DNA of 64,000 bases from Halomonas sp. 'Soap Lake #6' (GTDB lineage Bacteria > Pseudomonadota > Gammaproteobacteria > Pseudomonadales > Halomonadaceae). Under the pieces are notes generated by a model. That model saw only the letters and a list, made by a program, of their open reading frames with translations. It did not search any database and was not told the DNA's origin. How positions within the stretch are numbered: the stretch's first letter is position 1; each line of letters starts with the position of its first letter. Both the position numbers and the translations under genes were made by a program. The stretch covers positions 1,116,001 to 1,180,000 of the forward strand of contig NZ_CP020469.1 of NCBI RefSeq assembly GCF_003031405.1. The letters are read 5' to 3'. Shown one piece after another: positions 8,466 to 17,686 of this stretch.

Positions 8466-8488
8466 TGATAATAGTACGATTGTTATCA
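8466..8488. promoter_or_regulatory. palindrome beside the nudF ribosome binding site
   Basis: TGATAA at 8466-8471 and TTATCA at 8483-8488 form an inverted repeat immediately upstream of the GGGAGT ribosome binding site of nudF. It could be a repressor operator or a 5'-UTR hairpin affecting translation. Arms are only 6 bp, so chance is possible. Confidence 0.3.
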
Positions 8489-8501
8489 TCGGGAGTGCTC
8501 C

Positions 8502-9233
8502 ATGGCGTCTAACCCTAATTTTTCAGCGCCTAGTTCCTCAGCGCCCATCTCTTCTAAGCTCGACGCTACCAAGCGTGATAGATTGTCGCCGCCTCAGCTT
8601 GGGCGCAATGATGTCGAGCTCCTTAAGCGCGATACGCTCTACCAAGGCTTTTTTCGTCTTGAAGCGCTGGAGCTACGCCACCGCCTGTTTGAAGGTGGTT
8701 GGAGCGACGCTATGCGCCGTGAAGTGCATAACCGTCATGATGCGGTAGGTATTCTACTGTACGATCCGGCTCGCGATGCGTTAGTGCTTGTAGAGCAGTT
8801 TCGCGCTGGTGCAATTGACGACCCACTTTCCCCTTGGAAGCTAGAGCTAGTGGCTGGACTCGCGGATAAGGATGAGCCGCTTGAAGAGGTCGCCCGTCGT
8901 GAGGCGCTGGAGGAAGCAGGTTGTCACGTTGGTCAGCTTACTAAGCTGCACACCTACTACCCAAGCCCCGGCGCCTGCAACGAACGCGTGACGCTATTTT
9001 TTGGGCTGGTTGATAGTCAAGGGTTAGGTGGTGTTCATGGCCTGGATGAGGAGCACGAGGATATTCGTGTTCATGTGGTGGATTATCCCACCGTATGGGA
9101 ACTCCTGGAGCAGGGGCGACTCGACAACGCTATGTGTTTGATTGCGCTGTATTGGCTGGCGGGGCAGCGTGCCTCACTGCGTGCAGCCTCTTATCGTGCC
9201 GCTATACCCAGCACTGATATTAAGCGAACCTGA
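8502..9233 (+). CDS. nudF: ADP-ribose pyrophosphatase (Nudix hydrolase)
   Basis: A 243-residue Nudix enzyme expected to hydrolyse ADP-ribose to AMP and ribose 5-phosphate. The complete Nudix box (G-x5-E-x7-REUxEExGU) is at residues 119-140, with REALEEAG as its core. The GFFRLEALELRHRLFEGGW and YYPSPGACNERV segments are typical of NudF. The Ser/Pro-rich first 30 residues extend beyond the E. coli protein, so a downstream start is conceivable, but GGGAGT precedes this ATG. First gene of nudF-yqiB-cpdA, the same order as in E. coli. Confidence 0.88.
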   Translation: MASNPNFSAPSSSAPISSKLDATKRDRLSPPQLGRNDVELLKRDTLYQGFFRLEALELRHRLFEGGWSDAMRREVHNRHDAVGILLYDPARDALVLVEQFRAGAIDDPLSPWKLELVAGLADKDEPLEEVARREALEEAGCHVGQLTKLHTYYPSPGACNERVTLFFGLVDSQGLGGVHGLDEEHEDIRVHVVDYPTVWELLEQGRLDNAMCLIALYWLAGQRASLRAASYRAAIPSTDIKRT

Positions 9234-9245
9234 TAAGGAGTGAAC

Positions 9246-9692
9246 ATGGCCAGAACCGCCTATGTCACCGATTTAAAATCCCTACAAGGTGAGTGCAGTG
9301 CTAATTATTTGCGCTTGATTCGCCTGGTGGGTGATATGGAGACCGGTCAGCGCCGTGATATTGCTCTGCGCGGCGATAACCAGTATTTCGGGGACCTGCA
9401 TCTCTATATTCAAGAGCAGGCACCTTATACCACTATGGTGGATGTGTCCCAGAGCGGCCCGCTTGACTCGGTGATTGAAGGGCCAAGAATGCGTGTTCAC
9501 CTTTACCATGATGTACGGATGGCGGAAGTGACAGACTTTCAGCGTGAACGCCATTTTAGCGGCCGCTATCGCTATCCTAATGCCAGGATGCATCAGCCCG
9601 ACGAAAAACTGCAGCTCAATCGATTTTTGGGTGAGTGGCTGGCCCATGGTTTGGCTCATGGGCACGCCTGTAATGTGCCGGAGATGCCCTAA
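9246..9692 (+). CDS. yqiB: DUF1249 protein YqiB
   Basis: A 148-residue soluble protein matching the YqiB/DUF1249 family, whose function is unknown. Features include the YLRLIRLVGDM start and the RHFSGRYRYPNARMHQPDEK segment with LNRFLGEWL near the end. AAGGAG at 9235-9240 suits ATG 9246 better than the GTG at 9240. It lies between nudF and cpdA; its stop TAA shares a base with the cpdA start (TAATG), so the two are translationally coupled. This conserved pairing hints at a link with nucleotide or cAMP turnover, which is inference. Confidence 0.85.
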   Translation: MARTAYVTDLKSLQGECSANYLRLIRLVGDMETGQRRDIALRGDNQYFGDLHLYIQEQAPYTTMVDVSQSGPLDSVIEGPRMRVHLYHDVRMAEVTDFQRERHFSGRYRYPNARMHQPDEKLQLNRFLGEWLAHGLAHGHACNVPEMP

Positions 9693-10426
9693 TGCGGTTG
9701 GTTCAAATTACGGATGCTCACTTGCACGCTGACAAAAAAGCGCGTTCCAGAGCGGGTGTCCCCTGGCGCCAGTTTCAACAGGTACTTGAGTGTGTGATCG
9801 CAGAGCGTCCTGACATCGTGGTGTTTACTGGTGATGTCAGCCAGGATGAAACAGCTGCCTCCTACGCGCTGGCTTGCCAGGCGCTTGCCACGTTACCTTG
9901 CCCGTGGTTCTGGATTCCTGGCAACCACGACCAGCCTGAGCTAATGCTGGCGGAGCACCCACTACTGGAAGAAGTGGATTTAGAGCAGTGGCGCCTCCTG
10001 CTGTTGAATACCAGAGTGGAGGGGCGCGCTTACGGCAGGCTAGGCAGTGAGCAGCTCTCTACGCTTGCCGCGCAGCTTGAAGACGACAACCGCCCAACAT
10101 TGATTGCGATGCACCATCCGCCGGTAGCTGTGGGAGCTGCGTGGATGGATGCCATTGGTTTGCAAGATCGCGATGCGTTTTGGCAGGTACTAAGCGCTTA
10201 CCCCCAAGTGAAGATTGTACTGTTTGGTCATGCTCATCAGGCCTATGCCCAGAAGCATTGTGTAGCGGGGGCAGAAATTGGTGTGTATGGCTGTCCAGCG
10301 TTGGCGGACCAGTTCATGCCAAACTCCGAAAGCTTCGCGGTTGATGAAGCCTCAAGGCCAGGCTATCGCGTTATTGATCTGCATGGGGCTGAATGGCAGA
10401 CCTGGATAGAGCGTGTTGGAGTATAG
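9692..10426 (+). CDS. cpdA: 3',5'-cyclic AMP phosphodiesterase CpdA
   Basis: A 244-residue calcineurin-like metallophosphatase that should hydrolyse cAMP. Metal-binding motifs in order are D8/H10 (TDAHLH), GD at 47-48, GNHD at 77-80, HHPP at 141-144 and GHAH at 179-182, the standard CpdA set. It is coupled to yqiB through TAATG. In E. coli the same run continues with yqiA-parE-parC; here yqiA is absent and parE-parC lie about 17 kb away. Confidence 0.88.
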   Translation: MRLVQITDAHLHADKKARSRAGVPWRQFQQVLECVIAERPDIVVFTGDVSQDETAASYALACQALATLPCPWFWIPGNHDQPELMLAEHPLLEEVDLEQWRLLLLNTRVEGRAYGRLGSEQLSTLAAQLEDDNRPTLIAMHHPPVAVGAAWMDAIGLQDRDAFWQVLSAYPQVKIVLFGHAHQAYAQKHCVAGAEIGVYGCPALADQFMPNSESFAVDEASRPGYRVIDLHGAEWQTWIERVGV

Positions 10427-10470
10427 CGATGGTGGGAATGGGAGCCCTTTTACAGGGGGCTCTCTGCTAA

Positions 10471-10636
10471 TAATATCTTGATAGTCGATAAAGATATAAA
10501 AAGATAGTTATTAATTCTTTTGGGTTATTATTGACTCGGCGTTACCCTACTCCTAAATGTCCATCGTTGGGATCTTTCTCAATGAGTGGCAAACAGCGTT
10601 TGCACATGCAAGCTTCGTTTTGTGAGGGAGTAGGTA
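10471..10636 (+). promoter_or_regulatory. AT-rich upstream region of cysDN
   Basis: The 5' part of this region, up to about 10545, is strongly AT-rich compared with its surroundings, including a run around TAAAGATATAAAAAGATAG. It is the only place for a cysDN promoter. In related bacteria CysB activates cysDN from AT-rich sites; a CysB site here is inference and no precise boxes can be called. Confidence 0.35.
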
Positions 10637-11596
10637 ATGAACCAGTTTTCTGCGCCGTCGACGTCTCGGCGTGAGGTGCCCGGCGCACCTGATGCAGCGC
10701 GTCTGACCCATTTAAAGCAGCTAGAAGCTGAATCGATACATATTATCCGGGAAGTGGCCGCAGAGTTTAGCAATCCGGTCATGATGTATTCTATCGGTAA
10801 AGACTCCTCGGTCATGCTGCATTTGGCCCGCAAAGCGTTCTATCCCGGTACACCGCCGTTTCCGTTGATGCATGTGGATACCACCTGGAAGTTTCGGGAA
10901 ATGATTGAGTTCCGTAACCGCATGGCAGAAGAAGCGGGTATGGAGCTGATCGTGCACACCAACGAAGAGGGGCGGGCCGCTAATATCAACCCCTTCGACC
11001 ACGGCAGTGCCAAATACACTGACATTATGAAAACCCAGGCGCTGAAGCAGGCTCTGGATAAGTATGGGTTTGATGCTGCCTTTGGTGGCGCACGCCGTGA
11101 CGAAGAGGCGTCGCGCGCTAAAGAGCGCGTTTACTCCTTCCGCGATAAATACCACCGCTGGGATCCTAAGAACCAGCGTCCTGAACTGTGGAATGTGTAT
11201 AACGCCAAGGTGAATAAAGGCGAGTCAATCCGTGTGTTTCCGCTCTCTAACTGGACCGAGCTGGATATCTGGCAGTATATCTATCTAGAGTCGATCCCCA
11301 TTGTGCCGCTTTACTACGCCGCCAAGCGTCCGGTAGTGGAGCGCGATGGCATGCAGGTCATGGTGGATGATGACCGCCTGCCGCTTGCTCCAGGTGAAGT
11401 TCCTGAAGAGAAGTATGTTCGGTTCAGGACACTAGGCTGTTACCCGCTAACAGGCGCTGTGGAGTCTGAAGCCGCCACGCTACCGGAAATTATTCAAGAG
11501 ATGCTGCTGACCCGTACCAGTGAGCGTAGTGGCCGGGCCATTGACCGTGATCAAGTCGGTTCAATGGAGAAGAAAAAGCGCGAGGGTTACTTCTAA
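10637..11596 (+). CDS. cysD: sulfate adenylyltransferase subunit 2
   Basis: The 319-residue catalytic ATP-pyrophosphatase subunit of ATP sulfurylase, making adenosine 5'-phosphosulfate from sulfate and ATP. The PP-loop is SIGKDSS at 52-58. The [16 protein letters not shown] and [15 protein letters not shown] segments are diagnostic of CysD. It ends in the usual basic KKKREGYF tail. cysN follows after 14 nt, and GAGGGAG precedes the start. The first ~20 residues are a poorly conserved extension. Confidence 0.95.
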   Translation: MNQFSAPSTSRREVPGAPDAARLTHLKQLEAESIHIIREVAAEFSNPVMMYSIGKDSSVMLHLARKAFYPGTPPFPLMHVDTTWKFREMIEFRNRMAEEAGMELIVHTNEEGRAANINPFDHGSAKYTDIMKTQALKQALDKYGFDAAFGGARRDEEASRAKERVYSFRDKYHRWDPKNQRPELWNVYNAKVNKGESIRVFPLSNWTELDIWQYIYLESIPIVPLYYAAKRPVVERDGMQVMVDDDRLPLAPGEVPEEKYVRFRTLGCYPLTGAVESEAATLPEIIQEMLLTRTSERSGRAIDRDQVGSMEKKKREGYF

Positions 11597-11610
11597 ATGG
11601 GGAAAGTCTG

Positions 11611-13053
11611 ATGGCTCACCAGTCCAATTTAATTGCTGATAATATCGAGCAGTACCTGCACGAGCATGAAAACAAAGACCTGCTGCGTTTTATTACCTGC
11701 GGCAGTGTAGATGACGGCAAGTCCACGTTGATTGGACGCCTGTTGCACGACTCTAAAATGATCTTCGAAGATCAATTGGCGGCGATTACCCAAGCTTCCA
11801 AAACTAGTGGCACCACCGGTGATACGGTGGATTTGGCACTATTGGTTGATGGTCTTCAGTCTGAGCGTGAGCAGGGTATTACCATTGACGTGGCGTACCG
11901 CTTTTTCTCCACGGATAAGCGCAAATTTATTATTGCCGATACGCCTGGGCATGAGCAGTACACCCGTAATATGGCCACGGGTGCCTCTACCGCTAGCTTG
12001 GCGATTATTCTGATTGATGCCCGTTACGGTGTGCAGACCCAGACCCGTCGCCATAGCTTTATCGCCGATTTGCTGGGTATTCAGCACTTGGTGATTGCGG
12101 TTAACAAGATGGATTTGGTGGGGTTCTCCGAGCAGCGCTTTAATGAAATTGTTGCCGAATACCGCGCTTTTGCCACCAACCTGCAAGCTCCGGATATTCG
12201 CTTTGTACCTATGTCGGCGCTTAACGGCGACAACGTGGTTAATCCAAGCGAGCAAACACCCTGGTACTTTAACTCGGGCTATGAAGGCCAAACGCTGATT
12301 GAACTGCTGGAAAGCGTGGAAGTAAGCCGTGACCAAAACCTCACCGACTTGCGTCTACCTGTTCAGTACGTCAATCGTCCGAATTTGGATTTTCGCGGTT
12401 ACTGCGGCACCTTGGCCGCGGGCGTGCTGCGCCCTGGCCAGGTGGTGAAAGTATTGCCTTCTGGTAAAACATCACGAGTGGCTCGTGTGGTCACTTTTGA
12501 TGGCGACTTAGATGCTGCCTACCCGGGCCAGGCAATTACCGTCACATTAGAAGACGAAATTGATATCTCGCGGGGCGACTGGATTGTCAGTGCAGATGCT
12601 GAACTACCGCTTTCCAATGCGTTAACCGCAGATATTGTCTGGATGCATGAAGAGACGCTAACGCCAGGTAAGCTTTACGACTTTAAACTGGCCACCCGCG
12701 ATCTTTCAGGCCAAGTGAGCTCTATTGAGTATCAAATCGACGTTAACACGCTGGAAAAACACACCACCAGTGCGTTGGGCCTCAATGCAATTGCCCGCTG
12801 TGAGGTAGAGCTCACCGCTGCCATTCCGGTGGATGACTACCGTACCAGTCCCGGTACAGGCAGTTTTATTATCATTGACCGATTGACCAACGTAACGGTT
12901 GGGGCGGGCATGATTCGTGGGGCAGCCAATCGTTCAGGCGTGGCAGCGCCAACGACCGATTGGGTCGCTTTTGAGCGAGATCTCAATGCGCTAGTGCGTA
13001 AGCACTTTCCCCACTGGGAGGCCAAAGATATTGGCGAGCTTTTTAAACGCTGA
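11611..13053 (+). CDS. cysN: sulfate adenylyltransferase subunit 1 (GTPase)
   Basis: The 480-residue GTPase subunit that couples GTP hydrolysis to APS formation by CysD. Motifs are G1 GSVDDGKS at 31-38, the [18 protein letters not shown]3 region and NKMDLV (G4), followed by two EF-Tu-like beta-barrel domains. The protein ends after these domains, so it is not fused to an APS kinase (CysC), and no cysC is visible nearby. Confidence 0.95.
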   Translation: MAHQSNLIADNIEQYLHEHENKDLLRFITCGSVDDGKSTLIGRLLHDSKMIFEDQLAAITQASKTSGTTGDTVDLALLVDGLQSEREQGITIDVAYRFFSTDKRKFIIADTPGHEQYTRNMATGASTASLAIILIDARYGVQTQTRRHSFIADLLGIQHLVIAVNKMDLVGFSEQRFNEIVAEYRAFATNLQAPDIRFVPMSALNGDNVVNPSEQTPWYFNSGYEGQTLIELLESVEVSRDQNLTDLRLPVQYVNRPNLDFRGYCGTLAAGVLRPGQVVKVLPSGKTSRVARVVTFDGDLDAAYPGQAITVTLEDEIDISRGDWIVSADAELPLSNALTADIVWMHEETLTPGKLYDFKLATRDLSGQVSSIEYQIDVNTLEKHTTSALGLNAIARCEVELTAAIPVDDYRTSPGTGSFIIIDRLTNVTVGAGMIRGAANRSGVAAPTTDWVAFERDLNALVRKHFPHWEAKDIGELFKR

Positions 13054-13105
13054 TTTACTCGCAACTAATTGATCAAAAGCTAGCGCACCATTAGAAATCA
13101 TGGTT

Positions 13106-13157
13106 GTGAATGGCAAGTGTGAATGATAGCTGTGAACGATCGTTGTGAATGATAGCC
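13106..13157. repeat. 13-nt tandem repeat, 4 copies
   Basis: Four units starting with GTGAA lie at 13106-13118, 13119-13131, 13132-13144 and 13145-13157; copies 2 and 4 differ by one base (GTGAATGATAGCY). Intergenic, downstream of cysN. Confidence 0.83.
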
Positions 13158-13222
13158 AGGGTGGGTAGCGAATATGTTTGACGCCTGAACTGATGGGGCG
13201 CGTTAATAAGGTACCTTGCTAG

Positions 13223-13266
13223 GGTGCATGAGTAGGGTGCGTAAGGTGCATGAGTAAGATGCGGCC
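13223..13266. repeat. 22-nt direct repeat, 2 copies, just before the cysN terminator
   Basis: Two adjacent 22-nt units at 13223-13244 and 13245-13266 both begin GGTGCATGAGTA and diverge only in their last half. They end five bases before the terminator stem. Confidence 0.75.
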
Positions 13267-13270
13267 CAAG

Positions 13271-13312
13271 CCTGCTGTTAGCGACGTTTGATTGCTGGCA
13301 GCAGGTTTTTTT
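13271..13312 (+). terminator. rho-independent terminator of cysDN
   Basis: A 12-bp stem (13271-13282 with 13294-13305; core CCTGCTG/CAGCAGG, two G-T pairs) with an 11-nt loop is followed by seven T at 13306-13312. Confidence 0.88.
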
Positions 13313-13398
13313 AATTAATCGCTATCGCGGATAGGCGATATTAGTGAAGCGCCCATTTAAACGTGAAGTTTAATCAAGAGATTAAGGAAGCTATTAAC

Positions 13399-14301
13399 AT
13401 GTTAACTATTCTGGACGGTGGTTTGGGGCGTGAACTGAAGCGTCTGGGTGCGCCGTTTCAGCAACCAGAGTGGTCGGCGTTAGCGTTAATGGAAGCGCCA
13501 GAAACGGTGACCCAAGCGCATAGGGCATTTGTTGATGCTGGTGCCGACGTGATTACGACCAATGCCTATGCGGTCGTACCGTTTCATATTGGTGAAGAAC
13601 GCTTTGCTGAACGTGGTCTTGAGCTGGCTAGCCTGGCTGGGAAATTGGCAAGAGAAAGCGTCACGGGGCAGCCGCGCAGCGTTAAAGTGGCAGGTTCGTT
13701 GCCGCCGCTGTTTGGCTCTTACCAGCCAGAGTTATTCGATGCTGCACGTGCGCCAGAACTACTTGCCCCATTGGTTGAAGGACAAGCCCCTTATGTTGAT
13801 GTTTGGCTTGCTGAAACCTTAAGTGCGACTGAAGAAGCGAAGGCGGTAGCGCAGGCGTTAGGTAATGATCAACGCCCTCGCTGGTTCTCTTTTACGCTGC
13901 AGGATGCTGATGAAAGCAGCCAGCTTCCTTGTGCCCTGCGTTCTGGGGAAACAATCGAGAGTGCCGTGGACACGGTAGTAGCTGCAGGCGGTGAAGCGCT
14001 GCTATTTAACTGCAGCCAGGCTGAGGTGATGGAAGAAGCAATACGGCGTGCCCGTGCTGCGGTAGACGCCAAGGGCGCTGAGCTGCGCCTTGGGGTTTAT
14101 GCCAATAGCTTTGTACCGCAGAGCAACCGTATTGCGGCCAATTCAGGTGTCAGCGACATGCGCGATGACCTTGGGGCAGAAGCCTATGCGGAGTTCGCTC
14201 AGCGTTGGCAAGCGGCAGGGGCTACGATGATTGGCGGTTGCTGTGGCATTGGTCCTGAGCATATCGAAGCGCTCGTGCGTATCGCACGTAGCCAAGCGTA
14301 A
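13399..14301 (+). CDS. homocysteine S-methyltransferase family protein
   Basis: A 300-residue TIM-barrel enzyme of the MmuM/BHMT type that should transfer a methyl group, likely from S-methylmethionine, to homocysteine. The zinc-binding cysteines are visible: C205 in LLFNCSQ and C281/C282 in GGCCGIGPEHI. The N-terminus has the LDGGLGREL motif. ATG 13399 has AAGGAA about 9 nt upstream; an ATG at 13363 would add 12 residues that do not fit the family start. No mmuP-type permease lies next to it. Placement after cysDN gives a loose sulfur-metabolism theme. Confidence 0.83.
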   Translation: MLTILDGGLGRELKRLGAPFQQPEWSALALMEAPETVTQAHRAFVDAGADVITTNAYAVVPFHIGEERFAERGLELASLAGKLARESVTGQPRSVKVAGSLPPLFGSYQPELFDAARAPELLAPLVEGQAPYVDVWLAETLSATEEAKAVAQALGNDQRPRWFSFTLQDADESSQLPCALRSGETIESAVDTVVAAGGEALLFNCSQAEVMEEAIRRARAAVDAKGAELRLGVYANSFVPQSNRIAANSGVSDMRDDLGAEAYAEFAQRWQAAGATMIGGCCGIGPEHIEALVRIARSQA

Positions 14302-14341
14302 AAACAGGCCTGTACGTTTCGCATAAGGGTAAGTCAAAATT

Positions 14342-15928
14342 ATGTCTAAAGTGAATAAAGAAGCCTCAGTGCCACCACTGAAAGGGGTAACGCGGCGCCA
14401 GTTTTTACAACAAACGGCAGCGCTTTCAGTATCTGCAAGCGCCTTAGGCGGCTTACTGCTTCCTGGCAGTGTGAGCGCAGATACTGCCCTGACACCCCAG
14501 CGTGGTGGGCATTTGATTCTGGCCATAGACAATGCTTCAAGTAGTGACCGCTTAGATCCTGCCTACTATTTTGAGCAGTACATGTATCACATAGGCCGTC
14601 AGCTGTTTAATACGTTGACCGAGCTAAACGATGATGGGTCGCTGGCTCCAGGCTTAGCTGAGTCATGGGATACCACGGATGCCACGCAATGGGTATTTAC
14701 GCTACGCCAGGGCGTAACATTCCATAACGGTAAAACACTAACTGCTGATGACGTGGTGTATTCGTTAAACCATCACCGTGCGGAAGATTCGCCTTCGGCG
14801 GTGAAGGGGTACATGGAGCAGATTAGCGAGATTACTGCGCTTAGCAGTAATGAGGTGCAAATTACGCTGACCGCACCCAACATGGATCTGCCGTTTTTGC
14901 TGGGCGAGGTGAATTTTGCGATTACTCCCGCCGACGCTGACTTCGACCAGGGCATCGGTACCGGCCCGTTCGTGCTAGAGCGCTTTGAGCCAGGGGTGCG
15001 CACCTTGGTGAAGCGTAACGAGAACTACTGGAAGAGTGATCGTGCCTTTGTCGATAGCGTTGAAACCCGCGCATTCAACGATGCCAGTGCTCGGGTTGCG
15101 GCACTTATCAGCGGCTCGGTGCACTTCGTCAACCGAGTAACGCCCAGCATTGTGAGTCGCTTGGAAAGTGCATCCTCGGTACGTATCAACCGTAATGTGG
15201 GCAACTTTCAGGTGACATTCCCTGGCCTTGCTGACCGTGCGCCGTTTGATAATCTAGATGTGCGCCAGGCAATGAAGTTTGCCCTGGACCGTGAGCAACT
15301 GCTAAACCTGTTGGTGCAGGGCTATGGGCAGGTTGGCAACGACTCGCCACTATTCCCCAGCAACCCTTATTTCACCAATGACCTGCCCGGTCATGCCTTT
15401 GATCCGGATAAAGCGCTTTATCACTGGCGTAAGGCGGGGCTGGACCGAGCTATTCGGCTTAGTGCAGCTGATGGCGCGACCTTTGAAGGGGCGGTATCGG
15501 CAGCAGAGCTCTACCAGCAGTCGGCCAAACGGGCGGGCATTCCGTTGGAAGTTAATCGTGTGCCTGCGGATGGCTATTGGTCGGAAGTGTGGCGCCAGCA
15601 TGAGTTTTGCGCCTCGGGCTGGTCGAGCCGTCCCACCGCCGACACTTACCTGTCCATGGTGAATATTTCGAATGCCCCCTGGAATGAAGCGCGCTGGGCC
15701 AATGAACAGCTGGACCAGTTAATTATCGCGGCGCGCGGCGAGCAGGACGAAACCCAGCGTCGGCAGATGTACCATGATATTCAGCTGTTGTACCAGCAGG
15801 AAGGCAGCACTGTCGCACCGTTGTATATGGATTCAATTTCGGCGAATCGGGCAAATGTGCATGGCTACATCGATGTGCCAGGAGAAGTGGCTACCCGCTC
15901 AGTTGAAAAGATGTGGCTAGCTAGCTGA
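14342..15928 (+). CDS. ABC transporter solute-binding protein, family 5 (dipeptide/nickel type), Tat-exported
   Basis: A 528-residue extracytoplasmic binding protein of the DppA/OppA fold. It begins with a twin-arginine signal (TRRQFLQ, R18-R19) followed by a hydrophobic stretch and an Ala-x-Ala-like cleavage region near residue 47. Family segments such as LAESWDTTDATQWVFTLRQG, VTFHNGKTLTADDVVYSL and GTGPFVLERF are clear. No permease or ATPase genes accompany it, so it either uses a transporter encoded elsewhere or is an orphan receptor. The ligand (peptide, metal complex or other) cannot be told. Confidence 0.82.
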   Translation: MSKVNKEASVPPLKGVTRRQFLQQTAALSVSASALGGLLLPGSVSADTALTPQRGGHLILAIDNASSSDRLDPAYYFEQYMYHIGRQLFNTLTELNDDGSLAPGLAESWDTTDATQWVFTLRQGVTFHNGKTLTADDVVYSLNHHRAEDSPSAVKGYMEQISEITALSSNEVQITLTAPNMDLPFLLGEVNFAITPADADFDQGIGTGPFVLERFEPGVRTLVKRNENYWKSDRAFVDSVETRAFNDASARVAALISGSVHFVNRVTPSIVSRLESASSVRINRNVGNFQVTFPGLADRAPFDNLDVRQAMKFALDREQLLNLLVQGYGQVGNDSPLFPSNPYFTNDLPGHAFDPDKALYHWRKAGLDRAIRLSAADGATFEGAVSAAELYQQSAKRAGIPLEVNRVPADGYWSEVWRQHEFCASGWSSRPTADTYLSMVNISNAPWNEARWANEQLDQLIIAARGEQDETQRRQMYHDIQLLYQQEGSTVAPLYMDSISANRANVHGYIDVPGEVATRSVEKMWLAS

Positions 15929-15945
15929 TCAGTTCCGCCAGGCAT

Positions 15946-15970
15946 GCGCGCCCCGCAGAGTGGGGCGCGC
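15946..15970. terminator. GC-rich hairpin between convergent genes
   Basis: A perfect 9-bp stem (GCGCGCCCC / GGGGCGCGC) with a 7-nt loop lies between the binding-protein gene and tupA, which converge here. No T-run follows on either side, so intrinsic termination is possible but not certain. Confidence 0.5.
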
Positions 15971-16015
15971 TAAAAGCGTGCTAATAGGCGTCATTAAAAA
16001 AGCTACTTTGCGAAG

Positions 16016-16834
16016 TTACTCGCTATGCTTAGCGTTAGGGAAGAATAACTGCTGGTCGTTAACGGTGAAATCGGCAATCGCTTGCTGACCCGCTTCAGAG
16101 ACTAGCCACTGATGCCATTGGGTTGCTAAATCGTGTTTCAGGTGGGGATGCTGCTGCTCTGAAAGCAGTAGGCTGCCGTACTGGTTAAATAGGGCGTTAT
16201 CGCCTTCAAATAGCAGCGTTAAGTCTTGTGGGTTTTGAAAGGCTACCCAGGTAGCGCGGTCAGTAAAGCTGTAGGCATTCATGCCTGCAGCTGTATTGAG
16301 CGTTGCCCCCATGCCGCTGCCTAGCTCGCGGTGCCACTCTCCTTGGGGGGTAATGCCTGCGTCCTCCCAGAGGCGCCGTTCGGCACGATGAGTGCCGCTA
16401 TCATCGCCCCGTGATGCAAAGGGTGACTTACTTTGCGCGATACGTGCAAATGCATCGGTCACGCTGCTGCTCTCTGTTATTCCTGCCGGGTCGTCGCTTG
16501 GCCCCACAATGACAAAATCGTTATACATGACCTCTAGGCGCTCGCTGGCATAGCCATTGGCAACAAACTGCTGTTCACCTAGGGTGTCGTGTACCAGCAA
16601 GCTGTCAACATCGCCACGTCGAGCAATTTCAAATGCTTGGCCGGTGCCTACCGCGATCACACGCACTGCAATCCCTGTCTCTGCGGTAAACGCCGGAATA
16701 ATAGCGTCAAACAGGCCAGAGTTTTCGGTAGAGGTGGTCGAGGCCAGGGTGATGAACTCATCGGCTGCCGTCAGAGCGCCGCTTGTGATTAACCCTGCCG
16801 CACCAACTGCTATGCATGCGATTGCGTTTTTCAT
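16016..16834 (-). CDS. tupA: tungstate ABC transporter substrate-binding protein
   Basis: A 272-residue periplasmic oxyanion receptor with a signal peptide ending near residue 23. The LASTTSTENSGLF segment right after it is the TupA signature that coordinates tungstate through Thr/Ser residues. ARRGDVDSLLVHD and FASRGDDSGTHRAE are further family motifs. It is the last gene of a tupB-tupC-tupA unit, 51 nt after tupC. Molybdate as alternative ligand cannot be excluded from sequence alone. Confidence 0.86.
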   Translation of the reverse strand: MKNAIACIAVGAAGLITSGALTAADEFITLASTTSTENSGLFDAIIPAFTAETGIAVRVIAVGTGQAFEIARRGDVDSLLVHDTLGEQQFVANGYASERLEVMYNDFVIVGPSDDPAGITESSSVTDAFARIAQSKSPFASRGDDSGTHRAERRLWEDAGITPQGEWHRELGSGMGATLNTAAGMNAYSFTDRATWVAFQNPQDLTLLFEGDNALFNQYGSLLLSEQQHPHLKHDLATQWHQWLVSEAGQQAIADFTVNDQQLFFPNAKHSE

Positions 16835-16885
16835 GCTAATGCTCCTTGGTCGTTATCCAACATTCTTGGCGTTATTCGTCCTGAA

Positions 16886-17686
16886 TTACCAAACCAGTTC
16901 ACCGCGAATAAAAGCCCCTGCCTCACTTGAGGTGGGAGCGGAAAAAAAGGTCTCGGCGGGAGTGTGTTCGAGCAACGCGCCGTTATGCATAAATACTACG
17001 TCATTGGCTAATCGGCGCGCTTGGTGAAGGTCGTGGGTAGTCATGACGATGCGTGTGCCACTGCGATGAAACTCAAGCACTGCATCTTCAACGGCTTTGA
17101 TCGCAGCCGGGTCTAGTGCTGACGTCGGTTCATCTAAAAACAGTACCTGTGGATCAAGCAGCCAGGCGCGGGCCAGCGTAAGGCGCTGCTGTTCACCACC
17201 AGAAAGTACCCGGGCTGGCCGCTTGGCAAGTGCTGCCAAGCCAAACTTTTCCAGCGCTTGCAGGGCCAGGGCTTTGCGCTGGTGGCGGGGTGTCTGACGC
17301 ACTGCCAAAGCATAAGTTAGGTTATCCAGGGCCGAGCGGCGCAGCAGCACTGGGCGCTGAAATACCATCGCTTGTACTGGTACTTGGCCTTCCCACACGA
17401 TTCGGCCACTACTAGGTCGTAACAAGCCGTGAGCCAAGCGCATTAACAGGCTTTTACCCGCGCCGTTAGGGCCCATAATGAGCGTGCGCTGGCAGCCTGA
17501 AAGGGACAGTGTAGTGGGGGCCAATAGCCGATTGCCGCGGTGTTCAAAGCTAGCCTGGTCAATGCAGAGTGTTGGTACGCTAGAGGTAGCTATCGGCATA
17601 ATAGGAGATGCCATGGTAGAAGGTGGCACGGTAGTAGAGGACACGTTAGTAGAGGGCAGAGCAGGAGATCCAGGAGGCGCGCTCAT
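16886..17686 (-). CDS. tupC: tungstate ABC transporter ATP-binding protein
   Basis: A 266-residue ABC ATPase. Walker A GPNGAGKS is at 72-79, with the signature LSGGEQQRLTLARA and Walker B VLFLDEPTSALDP following. The first ~40 residues are a Ser/Thr/Pro-rich extension before the ABC domain starts (about LCIDQASFEH) and are encoded by a DNA tract with short 15-nt direct repeats (17632-17661). The start overlaps the tupB stop by ATGA, which favours this long form through coupling; internal ATGs at residues 25 and 30 are alternatives. Confidence 0.86.
   Translation of the reverse strand: MSAPPGSPALPSTNVSSTTVPPSTMASPIMPIATSSVPTLCIDQASFEHRGNRLLAPTTLSLSGCQRTLIMGPNGAGKSLLMRLAHGLLRPSSGRIVWEGQVPVQAMVFQRPVLLRRSALDNLTYALAVRQTPRHQRKALALQALEKFGLAALAKRPARVLSGGEQQRLTLARAWLLDPQVLFLDEPTSALDPAAIKAVEDAVLEFHRSGTRIVMTTHDLHQARRLANDVVFMHNGALLEHTPAETFFSAPTSSEAGAFIRGELVW
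17632..17661. repeat. 15-nt direct repeat in the 5' end of tupC
   Basis: TAGTAGAGG-starting 15-nt units at 17632-17646 and 17647-17661, with a related sequence just before (about 17614-17631). They lie in frame in tupC and encode part of its low-complexity Pro/Ser/Thr N-terminus. Confidence 0.65.

Larger units (their letters stand above)
8114..8501. other. 388-nt gap composed largely of unrelated short tandem repeats
   Basis: There is no credible gene here. The gap holds three successive arrays with unrelated units (listed separately), then a palindrome next to the nudF ribosome binding site. Short plus-strand frames overlapping 8419-8748 are shadows of nudF. No T-tract terminator is evident after the TPR gene. 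Confidence 0.7.
13054..13398. other. 345-nt gap with two repeat arrays and a terminator
   Basis: No gene is visible. After the cysN stop come a 13-nt array, a two-copy 22-nt repeat and then a strong terminator (each listed separately). Downstream of the terminator a short hairpin around 13318-13339 (arms ATCGCTATC and GATAGGCGAT) lies in the presumed promoter region of the next gene. Confidence 0.7.

Noticed and set aside
10430..10475. Terminator after cpdA
   Set aside because: A GAGCCC/GGGCTC stem exists, but the loop is irregular and no T-tract follows; evidence too weak to list.
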